Below, piece after piece: positions 6,047-12,822 of a stretch of 13,841 nucleotides of DNA. Each line of letters begins with the position of its first letter. Within the stretch, counting starts at the first letter, position 1. The notes under the pieces were generated by a model. That model worked only from the letters and a program-made list of their open reading frames with translations, ran no database searches and was not told where the DNA came from. Made by a program: the position numbers and the translations under genes. Source of the stretch: Blastococcus sp. (GTDB lineage: Bacteria > Actinomycetota > Actinomycetes > Mycobacteriales > Geodermatophilaceae); NCBI GenBank assembly GCA_025963345.1, contig JAOPUS010000191.1, forward strand, positions 1-13,841. Direction: 5' to 3'.

Positions 6047-6495
6047 ATGACAGACGATCGACCGGCGCCGGCTCCATCGGCAGTGGCAGTGCGACCGATC
6101 CTGTGCGGTACCGCGCTCCGATGGGGCCGATGCCTGACGCCGGGCGTTGTTGTCACCGAGCCCTCCTGGCCCGCGACGTCGAGGATTCGGACTCGTCGTA
6201 GACGTCGCCGCGGCGCTCGCCCGCTCCAGCAGTCAGGACTCGGTCGCCCTCGCCTCGGTGGGGCTCCGGATCGTCGTCGTGATCCTGCCCCGGCGCTGGT
6301 CAACACGGTCTTCGCTCCGAAGTACTCGCCTATCTGGCATTCACCGTCGGCATGAGCTTCGCCGTCCCGGAGACCGAGCCGGCCAGCACCGACGTCCGGA
6401 AGGCGGCCCTCGGCCACGCCCTTCTTTCCTACCTGTTCGGCACGGTGGTGATCGCCTCGGCGATCAACCTGGTTGCACATCTCGGCCCGTCCTGA
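6047..6495 (+). pseudogene. DUF1345 membrane protein remnant, several frameshifts and deletions
   Basis: The clearest part is frame 1, 6319-6495: EVLAYLAFTVGMSFAVPETE then GHALLSYLFGTVVIASAINLVA, which is the C-terminal transmembrane pair of DUF1345 proteins (family pattern FAFTIGMTFQVSDT...LGHALLSYLFGTVI). Just before it, frame 2 reads LVNTVFAPKYSPIW, matching the family's VHTVFALRYARLY. Further upstream TEPSWPATSRI and VVDVAAALARSSS look like the middle helices in other frames. ATG 6047 (MTDDRPAPAPS) may be the old start. At about 150 codons it is shorter than intact relatives of roughly 210-230 residues, and about 20 residues are missing between the RYA and AFTVG motifs. No functional product is expected. 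The function of intact DUF1345 proteins is unknown. Its end overlaps the convergent glycosyltransferase gene by 32 bp. Confidence 0.75.
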
Positions 6496-7666
6496 CCGTG
6501 ACGGGCCGGTTCCGACCGGTCATTTCCCGCCGGAGCACCTCGGCGTAGAGCCGTTCGTAACCGTCGGCCATGACCGCCGGCGAGAAGCGGCGGCGGGCTG
6601 CCGCCGTGCAGGCCTCGGGGTCCAGATCGTCCACCCGTCCCAGGGCAACGGTGAACTCTGCCTCGTTCTCGGCCAGGAAGCCGGTGACTCCCGGTTCCAC
6701 CAGCGAGGGGAGGCAGCCGCGGGCCATTCCGACCACCGGTGTGCCGGCGGCCAGCGCCTCGCAGACCGCCGTGCCTCCGGGCTCCGGCCAGCGGATCGGG
6801 AACAGCACGGCCCGGGCCCGGCGCAGCAGTTCGGTCTTCGCCCTTCCCGAAGCGGTGCCGACCCACCGGGCGGACCGGTCGTCGAGCAGCGGCGCGACGT
6901 GCTCGGTGAACCAGCGGACGTCGGGGTAGTTCCGCACCGGACTCGCGGGGTCGCCGAGAGCGACCTCGAGTGCGCAACGGTCGGGCTGACCACCCACCGG
7001 GCCGGCCAGCACCAGCGGCACTCCGGCGGCCCGGCAGGCCCGGAGCGCGATGTCGGTCCCCTTCGCCTCGCACAGCCGAGCAAGGACGAGGACGTAGTCC
7101 TCCCGTTCCGCCCGAGCGAGTGGGCCGTTCTCCGGGATGGGAACGGAGAGGGGAACCGCTCCCAGGATCTGACGTCGCAGCGCGGTCGGCACCCGCGCGA
7201 TCTGGGACGCCGAGACGCCGGCGAAGAAGACACGTCCCCGGCCGTCGAAGGAGGCGTAGAAGTCCCAGTTGCGCTGCAGATCCCAGTGCAGCGTCTGCAG
7301 AACGGGAGGTCCAGCCGTGAGGCCCGACAGGACGGCTGGGCCCACCACCTCGAGATGACTGTGCACGAGGGTGAACGGCACATCGGCCTCGGCCTGCCGT
7401 CGGATCTCGTCGATCACGACCTGCTCGTGAGCGTGCGCGACGCCCGTCACCTCGGAGTACGGAGCCGCGAGCCGGGAGAACTGCGCCGTGGCGAACGCAG
7501 CGATGCGGCCGTCCGCCGGCTGTTCGCTCTCCCCGACGGTCGCCAGAACCACCTCGTGCCCCCGACGGCGCAGCTCGGTGGTGAGTGTCGCGACCACGTT
7601 CTCCAGGCCTCCGTAGCCCTGGGGCGGCACCGCCAGCCAGGGCCCGGCATCCATGAGGATCTTCAT
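6464..7666 (-). CDS. Family 4 glycosyltransferase coupled to gpgS
   Basis: This 400-residue GT-B glycosyltransferase starts MKILMDAGPWLAVPPQGYGG and carries LARLCEAKGTDIALRA (195-210), the first donor-site segment, and the EX7E motif E295-x7-E303 in PEPGGTAVCEALAAGTPVVG. Catalytic residues look intact. Its ATG (7666-7664) overlaps the gpgS stop as ATGA, so the two genes are almost certainly co-transcribed and translationally coupled; the longer open frame upstream of this ATG is the shadow of gpgS. By context it may act on a glucosylglycerate-derived or glucan acceptor, comparable in idea to the GT4 enzymes of methylglucose lipopolysaccharide synthesis, but the substrate is an inference. It is a distant relative of the other GT4 protein at 4780-5988. 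The 3' end overlaps the DUF1345 remnant. Confidence 0.88.
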   Translation of the reverse strand: MKILMDAGPWLAVPPQGYGGLENVVATLTTELRRRGHEVVLATVGESEQPADGRIAAFATAQFSRLAAPYSEVTGVAHAHEQVVIDEIRRQAEADVPFTLVHSHLEVVGPAVLSGLTAGPPVLQTLHWDLQRNWDFYASFDGRGRVFFAGVSASQIARVPTALRRQILGAVPLSVPIPENGPLARAEREDYVLVLARLCEAKGTDIALRACRAAGVPLVLAGPVGGQPDRCALEVALGDPASPVRNYPDVRWFTEHVAPLLDDRSARWVGTASGRAKTELLRRARAVLFPIRWPEPGGTAVCEALAAGTPVVGMARGCLPSLVEPGVTGFLAENEAEFTVALGRVDDLDPEACTAAARRRFSPAVMADGYERLYAEVLRREMTGRNRPVTVRTGRDVQPG

Positions 7667-8637
7667 GCCGGGCGTCGGTCGCGCGCCGAACGGCGGGCGC
7701 GGTACTCGGGCACCGTCGCCATGGGTGGCCGCTCGACGAGACCGACGTCCCAGGGGACCCCTTCCACGTCGGCGCCGCGGCGGACGAACTGGACCAGTTC
7801 GTCGCCCGGGACGCGGAGTTCCGGGCAGCGGGCCAGCGCCGCCTGAAGGATCTGTGCGGCCATCCGACCGAGCGCCGCGTCGGTCTGGTGGGCGTGCTGC
7901 CGCGTCCCCAGGTCGACCTGCGCGAGGGCGTTCAGGCCGGCGAGTTCGGCCAGGTCGACGAGCAGCCCGAACTCCACGCCGTAGTGGGACGCGAAGGGCA
8001 CCTGCTCGAGGAGTCGGCGCCGGCCCGCGTACTCGCCGGAGAGAGGCTGGACGAAACCCGCCAGGTGCGGCCAGAGGGCTCCGATCAGCGGACGCGCCGT
8101 GAGCTCGGTGACGCGACCGCCACCGGTGGGGAGCAGGCCCTCTGCGGTCGCCACCGGCCGGTCGTAGAGGCCCTTCACGTAACCGACCGCCGGGTCGGTG
8201 ATCAGGGGTCCCAGGAGCCCGACGACGAAATGGGGATCGAAGGCCAGCACGTCGGAGTCGAGGAAGACGACGAGGTCGCCGTCGGACACGTAGAGCGACT
8301 TCCACAGCGCCTCGCCCTTGCCCGGCACGTGCCCCAACCTGGGCAGGACCTCGTCCACGTGGACGACGCGGGCACCGGCCTCGGCTGCCACGTGCGCCGT
8401 CCGGTCGGTCGACCCGCTGTCGATGACGATCAGCTCGTCGACCAGAGGGAGACGTTCCACGAGGTTCGTCCGGATGGCGGCGACGATCGCGCCGACCGTC
8501 GCCTCCTCGTCCAGCGCCGGGAGGACGACGCTGACGGTGCAGCCGGCCCGCTGCTTGTCCTCGAGCAGGCGGCAGGCGGAGTAGCTGGGTGCGCGGTACG
8601 TACGGCGCAACAGCCACTGGACGACCTCGGTGTGCAT
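7663..8637 (-). CDS. gpgS: Glucosyl-3-phosphoglycerate synthase (GT81)
   Basis: The 324-residue protein makes glucosyl-3-phosphoglycerate from a nucleotide-glucose and 3-phosphoglycerate, the first step to glucosylglycerate and, in mycobacteria, methylglucose lipopolysaccharide. Its motifs follow GpgS in order: SVVLPALDEEATV (36-48), DELIVIDSGSTDRT (67-80), PGKGEALWKSL (105-115), metal-binding D127-S128-D129, GGGRVTELTARPL (172-184), QPLSGEYA (197-204), YGVEFGLL (219-226) and a His near 248-250 in the position of the third metal ligand. The end, VERPPM, is also typical. Length is close to the M. tuberculosis enzyme. ATG 8637 has GGAAGGA about 8 nt upstream. It is first in an operon with the downstream GT4 gene and is divergent from the oxidoreductase block. 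No gpgP phosphatase gene is visible in the window. Confidence 0.93.
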   Translation of the reverse strand: MHTEVVQWLLRRTYRAPSYSACRLLEDKQRAGCTVSVVLPALDEEATVGAIVAAIRTNLVERLPLVDELIVIDSGSTDRTAHVAAEAGARVVHVDEVLPRLGHVPGKGEALWKSLYVSDGDLVVFLDSDVLAFDPHFVVGLLGPLITDPAVGYVKGLYDRPVATAEGLLPTGGGRVTELTARPLIGALWPHLAGFVQPLSGEYAGRRRLLEQVPFASHYGVEFGLLVDLAELAGLNALAQVDLGTRQHAHQTDAALGRMAAQILQAALARCPELRVPGDELVQFVRRGADVEGVPWDVGLVERPPMATVPEYRARRSARDRRPA

Positions 8638-8813
8638 GGCTCGGTCCTTCCGCTTCGCGGCGCCGTGACCCGCACCGCCGGAACCCCCGAGGGATTCCAG
8701 GGTGGGGCACCGGACCGGACGGCGCTCGATGAGCCGGAACTGCTCCGGCCACTTCCCGGGGCCACCGGTGCGGCCGGCCGGCAGGGACCGGCGGTACGCG
8801 GCAGGATCGTGGG
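8638..8813. promoter_or_regulatory. Divergent intergenic region between gpgS and the oxidoreductase operon
   Basis: These 176 bp must hold promoters for both directions. Two dyads are visible: GGAACCC/GGATTCC (8680-8698, one mismatch) and GCCGGA-ACTGC-TCCGGC (8733-8749, perfect 6-bp arms). No clear -10/-35 hexamers were recognised. Regulatory function is inferred from position. Confidence 0.4.
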
Positions 8814-9773
8814 ATGACGGTCCGGGTGGGGCTGGTCGGTGCCGGCGCGGTCGGGGCCCGGCATGCCCGCACCCTTGCCGGGTTCCCGGACGTCGAGCTC
8901 GTCGGGATCTGTGACGCCCAGCCGGCCCCGCGCGAGGCCCTGGGCGGCGAACTCGGGGTCCCGGCGGTCGGGGGGGCCGACGAGCTCCTGCGGATGCGGC
9001 CGGACGCGGTCTGGCTGTGCGTGCCGCCGTTTGCGCACGGCGAGCTGGAGACGGCGGTGGTCCGGGTCGGCCTGCCGTTCTTCGTCGAGAAGCCGCTCGC
9101 CGCCGATCTGTCCGTTGCCGAGGGGGTCGCCCGTGCGGTCGCGTCCGCCGGCCTGCCGACGGCGACCGGCTACCACTGGCGGCATCTCGACACCGTCCAG
9201 CACGCGCGGGCGGCCCTGGCCGCACGGCAGGTCCGGCTGGCCGACGCCCGATGGTGGGGGTCGACACCGCCTCCCGCCTGGTGGAGCTCGCAGCGACTCT
9301 CCGGTGGTCAGGTCGTCGAGCAGGCGACCCACGTGCTCGACCTCGTGCGGGTGCTGGCGGGGGAGGTGCGCGAGGTCGTCGGCGGCGCCGCGGCGTCCAC
9401 GGTGGACGGGCGCGACGTCCCCGACGCAACCGCCGCGGTGCTGCGCTTCGATTCCGGAGCGGTCGGCACGGTCAGCACCTCGTGCGTTCTGCCCGCACTG
9501 TCCGAGGCGGCCCTCGACGTGGTGGCCGGCGGTCTGTCGGTGCGGGTCACCGAGACCTCGCTGCGGGTCCGCACCGCCGACGGGGAGACGCTCACCGAGC
9601 CCGTCGTCGACGGTCGCCGGGCGGTCGACCGCGCCTTCGTCGACGTGCTCTCCGGCCGGCCCGCGGCTCCCGGACTCGTGGACGTCGCCGAGGCGCTGCG
9701 CACCCACCGCCTCGCGTGGGCCGTCGCCGAGGCCACCCGCACGGCGTCGGTGGTCCGGGTCGGCGACCCGTGA
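8814..9773 (+). CDS. Gfo/Idh/MocA family oxidoreductase
   Basis: This 319-residue protein has an N-terminal Rossmann fold, VGLVGAGAVGARHARTL, with GxGxxG at residues 9-14. The family's VEKPLA motif (catalytic Lys93) is present, followed by the substrate-domain motif SGGQVVEQATHVLDLVRVL with the catalytic-type His173. Enzymes of this family oxidise or reduce sugars, cyclitols or related compounds with NAD(P); the substrate cannot be read from sequence. Length is slightly short of the usual 330-390. ATG 8814 is supported by the immediate VRVGLVGAG motif and an AGGA about 7 nt upstream. The gene ends in GTGA shared with the start of the following MDR gene, so the two products are likely made together and may act in sequence on one substrate. 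The operon is divergent from gpgS. Confidence 0.92.
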   Translation: MTVRVGLVGAGAVGARHARTLAGFPDVELVGICDAQPAPREALGGELGVPAVGGADELLRMRPDAVWLCVPPFAHGELETAVVRVGLPFFVEKPLAADLSVAEGVARAVASAGLPTATGYHWRHLDTVQHARAALAARQVRLADARWWGSTPPPAWWSSQRLSGGQVVEQATHVLDLVRVLAGEVREVVGGAAASTVDGRDVPDATAAVLRFDSGAVGTVSTSCVLPALSEAALDVVAGGLSVRVTETSLRVRTADGETLTEPVVDGRRAVDRAFVDVLSGRPAAPGLVDVAEALRTHRLAWAVAEATRTASVVRVGDP

Positions 9774-10861
9774 GCGCCGCGACCGTCCGGACGCTCGTCG
9801 TGCCGCGACCCGGCGTCCTCGAGATCGCGGAGGAGCCCGAGCCGCCGCTGGCCGACGGCCGGTTCCGGGGGCGGACGATGTTCACGGGAATGTCGGCCGG
9901 CACCGAGCTCACCTGGTATCGCGGGACCAGCCCGTACCTCACCGCCGCCTGGGACCCCGAACTCGGTCTGTTCGATCAGGGCCGGCCGGGTCAGTCCTTC
10001 CCGGTGCGGCACCTGGGCTACATGGAGGTCGCCCGCGTCACGCACAGTCGCACACCCGCGGTGACCGAGGGCGCCGTGGTCGCGATGGCCTACGGCCATT
10101 CGACCGTGGTGCACGGGGACCCGGTCACTCAGCACGTGGTACACCTCCCGCGCGGGCTGGACCCCCTGCTCGGCATCTACGTCGCTCACCTGGGCCCCAT
10201 CTGCGTCAACGGCCTTCTGCACGCCGCCGCCGACGACGGCACCGAGCTGTCCTCGGGTGTGCGCGGCCGGCTGGTGCTCGTCGTCGGCGGCGGGGCCATC
10301 GGGTTGCTGGTGGGACTGCTGGCCCGGGTGCACGGCGCGGCCGAGGTCGTCGTGCTCGATCCGACCGAGCAGCGCCGCCACGCCGCCGTCGGCCTGGGCC
10401 TGCAGGCCGTCGACGACACCCCCGACGTGGCCCGCGACCTGAAGACCCGATGGCGGCACGGACCAGCCGACCACGGTGCCGATGTCGTCTTCCAGTGCCG
10501 CGGTCGGGCGTCGGCACTGGCGACGGCGCTCCGGTGCTTGCGTCCCCAGGGCAGCGTCGTCGACCTGGCGTTCTACACCGACGGCGCGGACGCAGTCGCG
10601 CTCGGCGAGGAGTTCCACCACAACGGCCTGTCCGTCCGCTCCGCGCAGATCGGCCGGGTGCCCCGCGGCCTGGCGGGGGAGTGGAACCGCCGCCGGCTCT
10701 CGCACGAGACCCTCGAACTGCTGCGTGAACACGGTTCGGAGATCCGGGAGCACGTGCTCACCGACGTGGTTGCCTTCGACCGTGCACCTGCCCTGTTCGC
10801 CGACCTGAGCGCACGGCGCAGGCACGTCGTCTCCGCCGCCTTCGACGTGTCGCCGCCGTGA
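9770..10861 (+). CDS. MDR-superfamily dehydrogenase lacking catalytic zinc ligands
   Basis: This 363-residue protein has the medium-chain dehydrogenase layout: a GroES-like N-terminal domain and a Rossmann domain with LVLVVGGGAIGLLVGLLAR (GxGxxG-type glycines 173-178) and an acidic residue after beta-2 (VVVLDP, Asp197), which favours NAD(H). The zinc-ADH catalytic pattern CGxDxH is replaced by MSAGTELTWYRG (41-52), and the GHE motif by HLGYMEVARV (81-90). The structural four-cysteine lobe is absent too. The SAGTE form resembles the BchC-like and other non-classical MDR branches. It is probably an NAD-dependent oxidoreductase working without, or with altered, zinc. The GTG start overlaps the Gfo/Idh stop as GTGA, indicating translational coupling. 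The MFS exporter follows 56 bp downstream. Confidence 0.87.
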   Translation: MSAATVRTLVVPRPGVLEIAEEPEPPLADGRFRGRTMFTGMSAGTELTWYRGTSPYLTAAWDPELGLFDQGRPGQSFPVRHLGYMEVARVTHSRTPAVTEGAVVAMAYGHSTVVHGDPVTQHVVHLPRGLDPLLGIYVAHLGPICVNGLLHAAADDGTELSSGVRGRLVLVVGGGAIGLLVGLLARVHGAAEVVVLDPTEQRRHAAVGLGLQAVDDTPDVARDLKTRWRHGPADHGADVVFQCRGRASALATALRCLRPQGSVVDLAFYTDGADAVALGEEFHHNGLSVRSAQIGRVPRGLAGEWNRRRLSHETLELLREHGSEIREHVLTDVVAFDRAPALFADLSARRRHVVSAAFDVSPP

Positions 10862-10917
10862 GCCGCCTGCCCGTGCCGGTCCCCGGTGGGCGTGGGGGAG
10901 TCGTCCGGGGGTAGCTC

Positions 10918-12648
10918 ATGCGCATGGTCGACGCCCCCGGCGGGCCGGGACCGCCTGCGGTTCAACCCCTCCGGCCGGACGCCGGCTCGGCGTGGGCGCC
11001 GCTGCGGCGGACGTGGTTCCGCGCGCTCTGGACCGCTCAGTTCGTGGCGAACACCGGCACGTGGGCCCAGACGGTCGGTGCCCAGTGGCTGATGGGCGAC
11101 CTCGGCGGGACGGCCCTGCAGATCGCCCTCGTCCAGACGGCCGCGACCTTGCCGGTCTTCCTGCTCGTCGTCCCCGCCGGCGCACTGGGCGACATCGTCG
11201 ACCGGCGGCGGCTGCTGCTGCTGAGCCAGACGCTCATGCTGCTGGCGGCGGCCGCGCTGGCGCTCCTCACCGCGACCGGGCTCACGACGCCGAACGGGCT
11301 GCTGGCGCTCACGGCCGTGCTCGCGGTCGGGCAGGCGTTGGCTGCACCGTGCTTCCAGGCGGTCCAGCCGGAGCTGGTTCCGCGCGAGGAGCTGCCCCAG
11401 GCCGCGCTCCTGAACGGGGCGAACGCGAATGTGGCCCGAGCCGTCGGCCCCGCGGTCGGTGGCCTGCTCATCGCCGTGGCCGGTCCGGCGGCGGCGTTCG
11501 CTCTGAACTCGGCCTCCTTCGTGGGGGTCCTGGCCGTGCTGTATCGCTGGCCGCGGCCGGCCGTCGAGCGACCGCTGGGCGCCGAGCCGATCGGGCAGGC
11601 CATGCGGGCCGGCGTGCGCTACGTGCGCAGCGCCCCCGCGTTCGGCGCCGTCCTCGTCCGGTCGGCGTTGTTCATGGTGTTCGCCAGCGGTCTCTGGGCG
11701 CTGCTGCCCGCCCTCGCGCGCGGCCCACTGCTGCTCGGGCCCAACGGGTACGGCGGGTTGCTGGCGGCCGTCGGGCTCGGCGCCGTCCTCGGTACTGCCG
11801 TGCTGCCCCGGCTTCGCGCGGGCCGGGGTTCCGGCGGGATCGTCACGGTCGCGACACTGCTGTACGCGGTGGCTGTCGCCGTGGTCGGCCTCAACCCTTC
11901 GCGGGCGGCCGTCGTGGCCGCGCTCGTGCTGGCCGGCCTGAGCTGGATCGCCGTGCAGTCCACGCTCGGCGCCGCGGCGCAGCTGCTGCTGCCGACGTGG
12001 GCGCGTGCCCGGGCGCTGGCCTACTTCCAGCTCGTGTTCATGGGCGGGCAGGCGCTCGGTGCGCTGGCCTGGGGGGCGATGGCGGACGCGTACGGCCTTG
12101 CGGCCGCCTTCCTCGTGCCGTCCGGGGGCCTGGTCCTGGCTGCGCTCCTGGGTCTGCTGCTGCCTCCTCTGCGCCCGCCCCACGACGTCCGGCACAGCGA
12201 GCTGCCCTGGCCGAAGCCGCCGTCCCAGGACTGGGCTCCGGACGCCGGGCCGGTGCTGGTCACGCTGCAGTGGCGGGTGCCGGGGGCCGAGGTCCCCGAG
12301 TTTCTCCGTGTGATGCGGGAGCTGGGCCGCGCACGCAGGCGCACCGGGGCCGCACTGTGGGGCGTGTTCCAGGACGCCGAGGACCCGGAGTCGTTCCTGG
12401 AGACGTTCACCGTGAGCACCTGGTACGAGCATCTGCGCCAGCACGTGGAACGCGGCACCGTCGCCGATGCGGCGCTCGAGGTACGGGCTCGGGCGCACCT
12501 CGTGGACGAGGAGGCTCCCGTCGTCCACCATTTCGTCTGGGCCTACGCGGTTCCGACGGCGCTGCCGGACACCGAGCCCGACGTCGTTCCGGATTTCCGA
12601 CCCGAGCCGGCTCCGGCGGCGGCGCCGGCGGCCGCCGACCCGCCGTGA
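10918..12648 (+). CDS. MFS_3-type exporter with C-terminal ABM-like domain
   Basis: This 576-residue protein combines a 12-helix-type major facilitator domain (about residues 30-418) with a soluble C-terminal domain. The MFS part shows FRALWTAQFVANTGTWAQTVG at helix 1 and the loop 2-3 signature GALGDIVDRRRLL (88-100), typical of the MFS_3 (transmembrane secretion effector) family that includes enterobactin-exporter-like proteins. The tail (about 445-545: VLVTLQWRVPGAEVPEFLRVMRELGRARRR to LETFTVSTWYEHLRQH) resembles an antibiotic-biosynthesis-monooxygenase-type ferredoxin-like fold that is often fused in this family. It ends in an Ala/Pro-rich stretch. The cargo is unknown. ATG 10918 has GGGGG about 6 nt upstream; ATG 10924 is an alternative. 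It sits 56 bp after the MDR gene, so it may belong to the same operon. Confidence 0.9.
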   Translation: MRMVDAPGGPGPPAVQPLRPDAGSAWAPLRRTWFRALWTAQFVANTGTWAQTVGAQWLMGDLGGTALQIALVQTAATLPVFLLVVPAGALGDIVDRRRLLLLSQTLMLLAAAALALLTATGLTTPNGLLALTAVLAVGQALAAPCFQAVQPELVPREELPQAALLNGANANVARAVGPAVGGLLIAVAGPAAAFALNSASFVGVLAVLYRWPRPAVERPLGAEPIGQAMRAGVRYVRSAPAFGAVLVRSALFMVFASGLWALLPALARGPLLLGPNGYGGLLAAVGLGAVLGTAVLPRLRAGRGSGGIVTVATLLYAVAVAVVGLNPSRAAVVAALVLAGLSWIAVQSTLGAAAQLLLPTWARARALAYFQLVFMGGQALGALAWGAMADAYGLAAAFLVPSGGLVLAALLGLLLPPLRPPHDVRHSELPWPKPPSQDWAPDAGPVLVTLQWRVPGAEVPEFLRVMRELGRARRRTGAALWGVFQDAEDPESFLETFTVSTWYEHLRQHVERGTVADAALEVRARAHLVDEEAPVVHHFVWAYAVPTALPDTEPDVVPDFRPEPAPAAAPAAADPP

Positions 12649-12822
12649 GCGCCTCCGCCCGGCGTGGGGAGGGTGCGGCGGGAACGAATCGGCATGTCTG
12701 CCGATGTGCACCCGTCGCACGCCGGACTGCAATCAGGATGCGTCGCCTCGCTGGCGCACGAGTCGGTCCCTACGGCGGCGAACGCACCGGTTGTCGAAGC
12801 GCCGGTCGACGGAGGAGGAAGC
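12649..12822. promoter_or_regulatory. Intergenic region upstream of the FdhA-like gene, with a 7-bp dyad
   Basis: ATCGGCA-TGTC-TGCCGAT at 12688-12705 is a perfect 7-bp inverted repeat with a 4-nt loop. It has no following T-run, so it is more likely an operator than an intrinsic terminator of the MFS gene. GGAGGAGGAA at 12811-12820 is a strong ribosome-binding site for the gene starting at 12823. No coding sequence was recognised. Confidence 0.45.

Noticed and set aside
3802..6495. Mobile element as the cause of the decay region
   Set aside because: No transposase, terminal inverted repeat or target duplication could be seen; the lesions are slippage, point and deletion events.
8430..9707. 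425-codon open frame on the minus strand antisense to the Gfo/Idh gene
   Set aside because: Composition and lack of motifs mark it as a shadow; the Gfo/Idh reading has full family motifs.
10573..12732. 719-codon open frame on the minus strand
   Set aside because: It is antisense to the MFS gene and rich in Gln/Arg/Gly/Pro; there are no membrane segments or domains.
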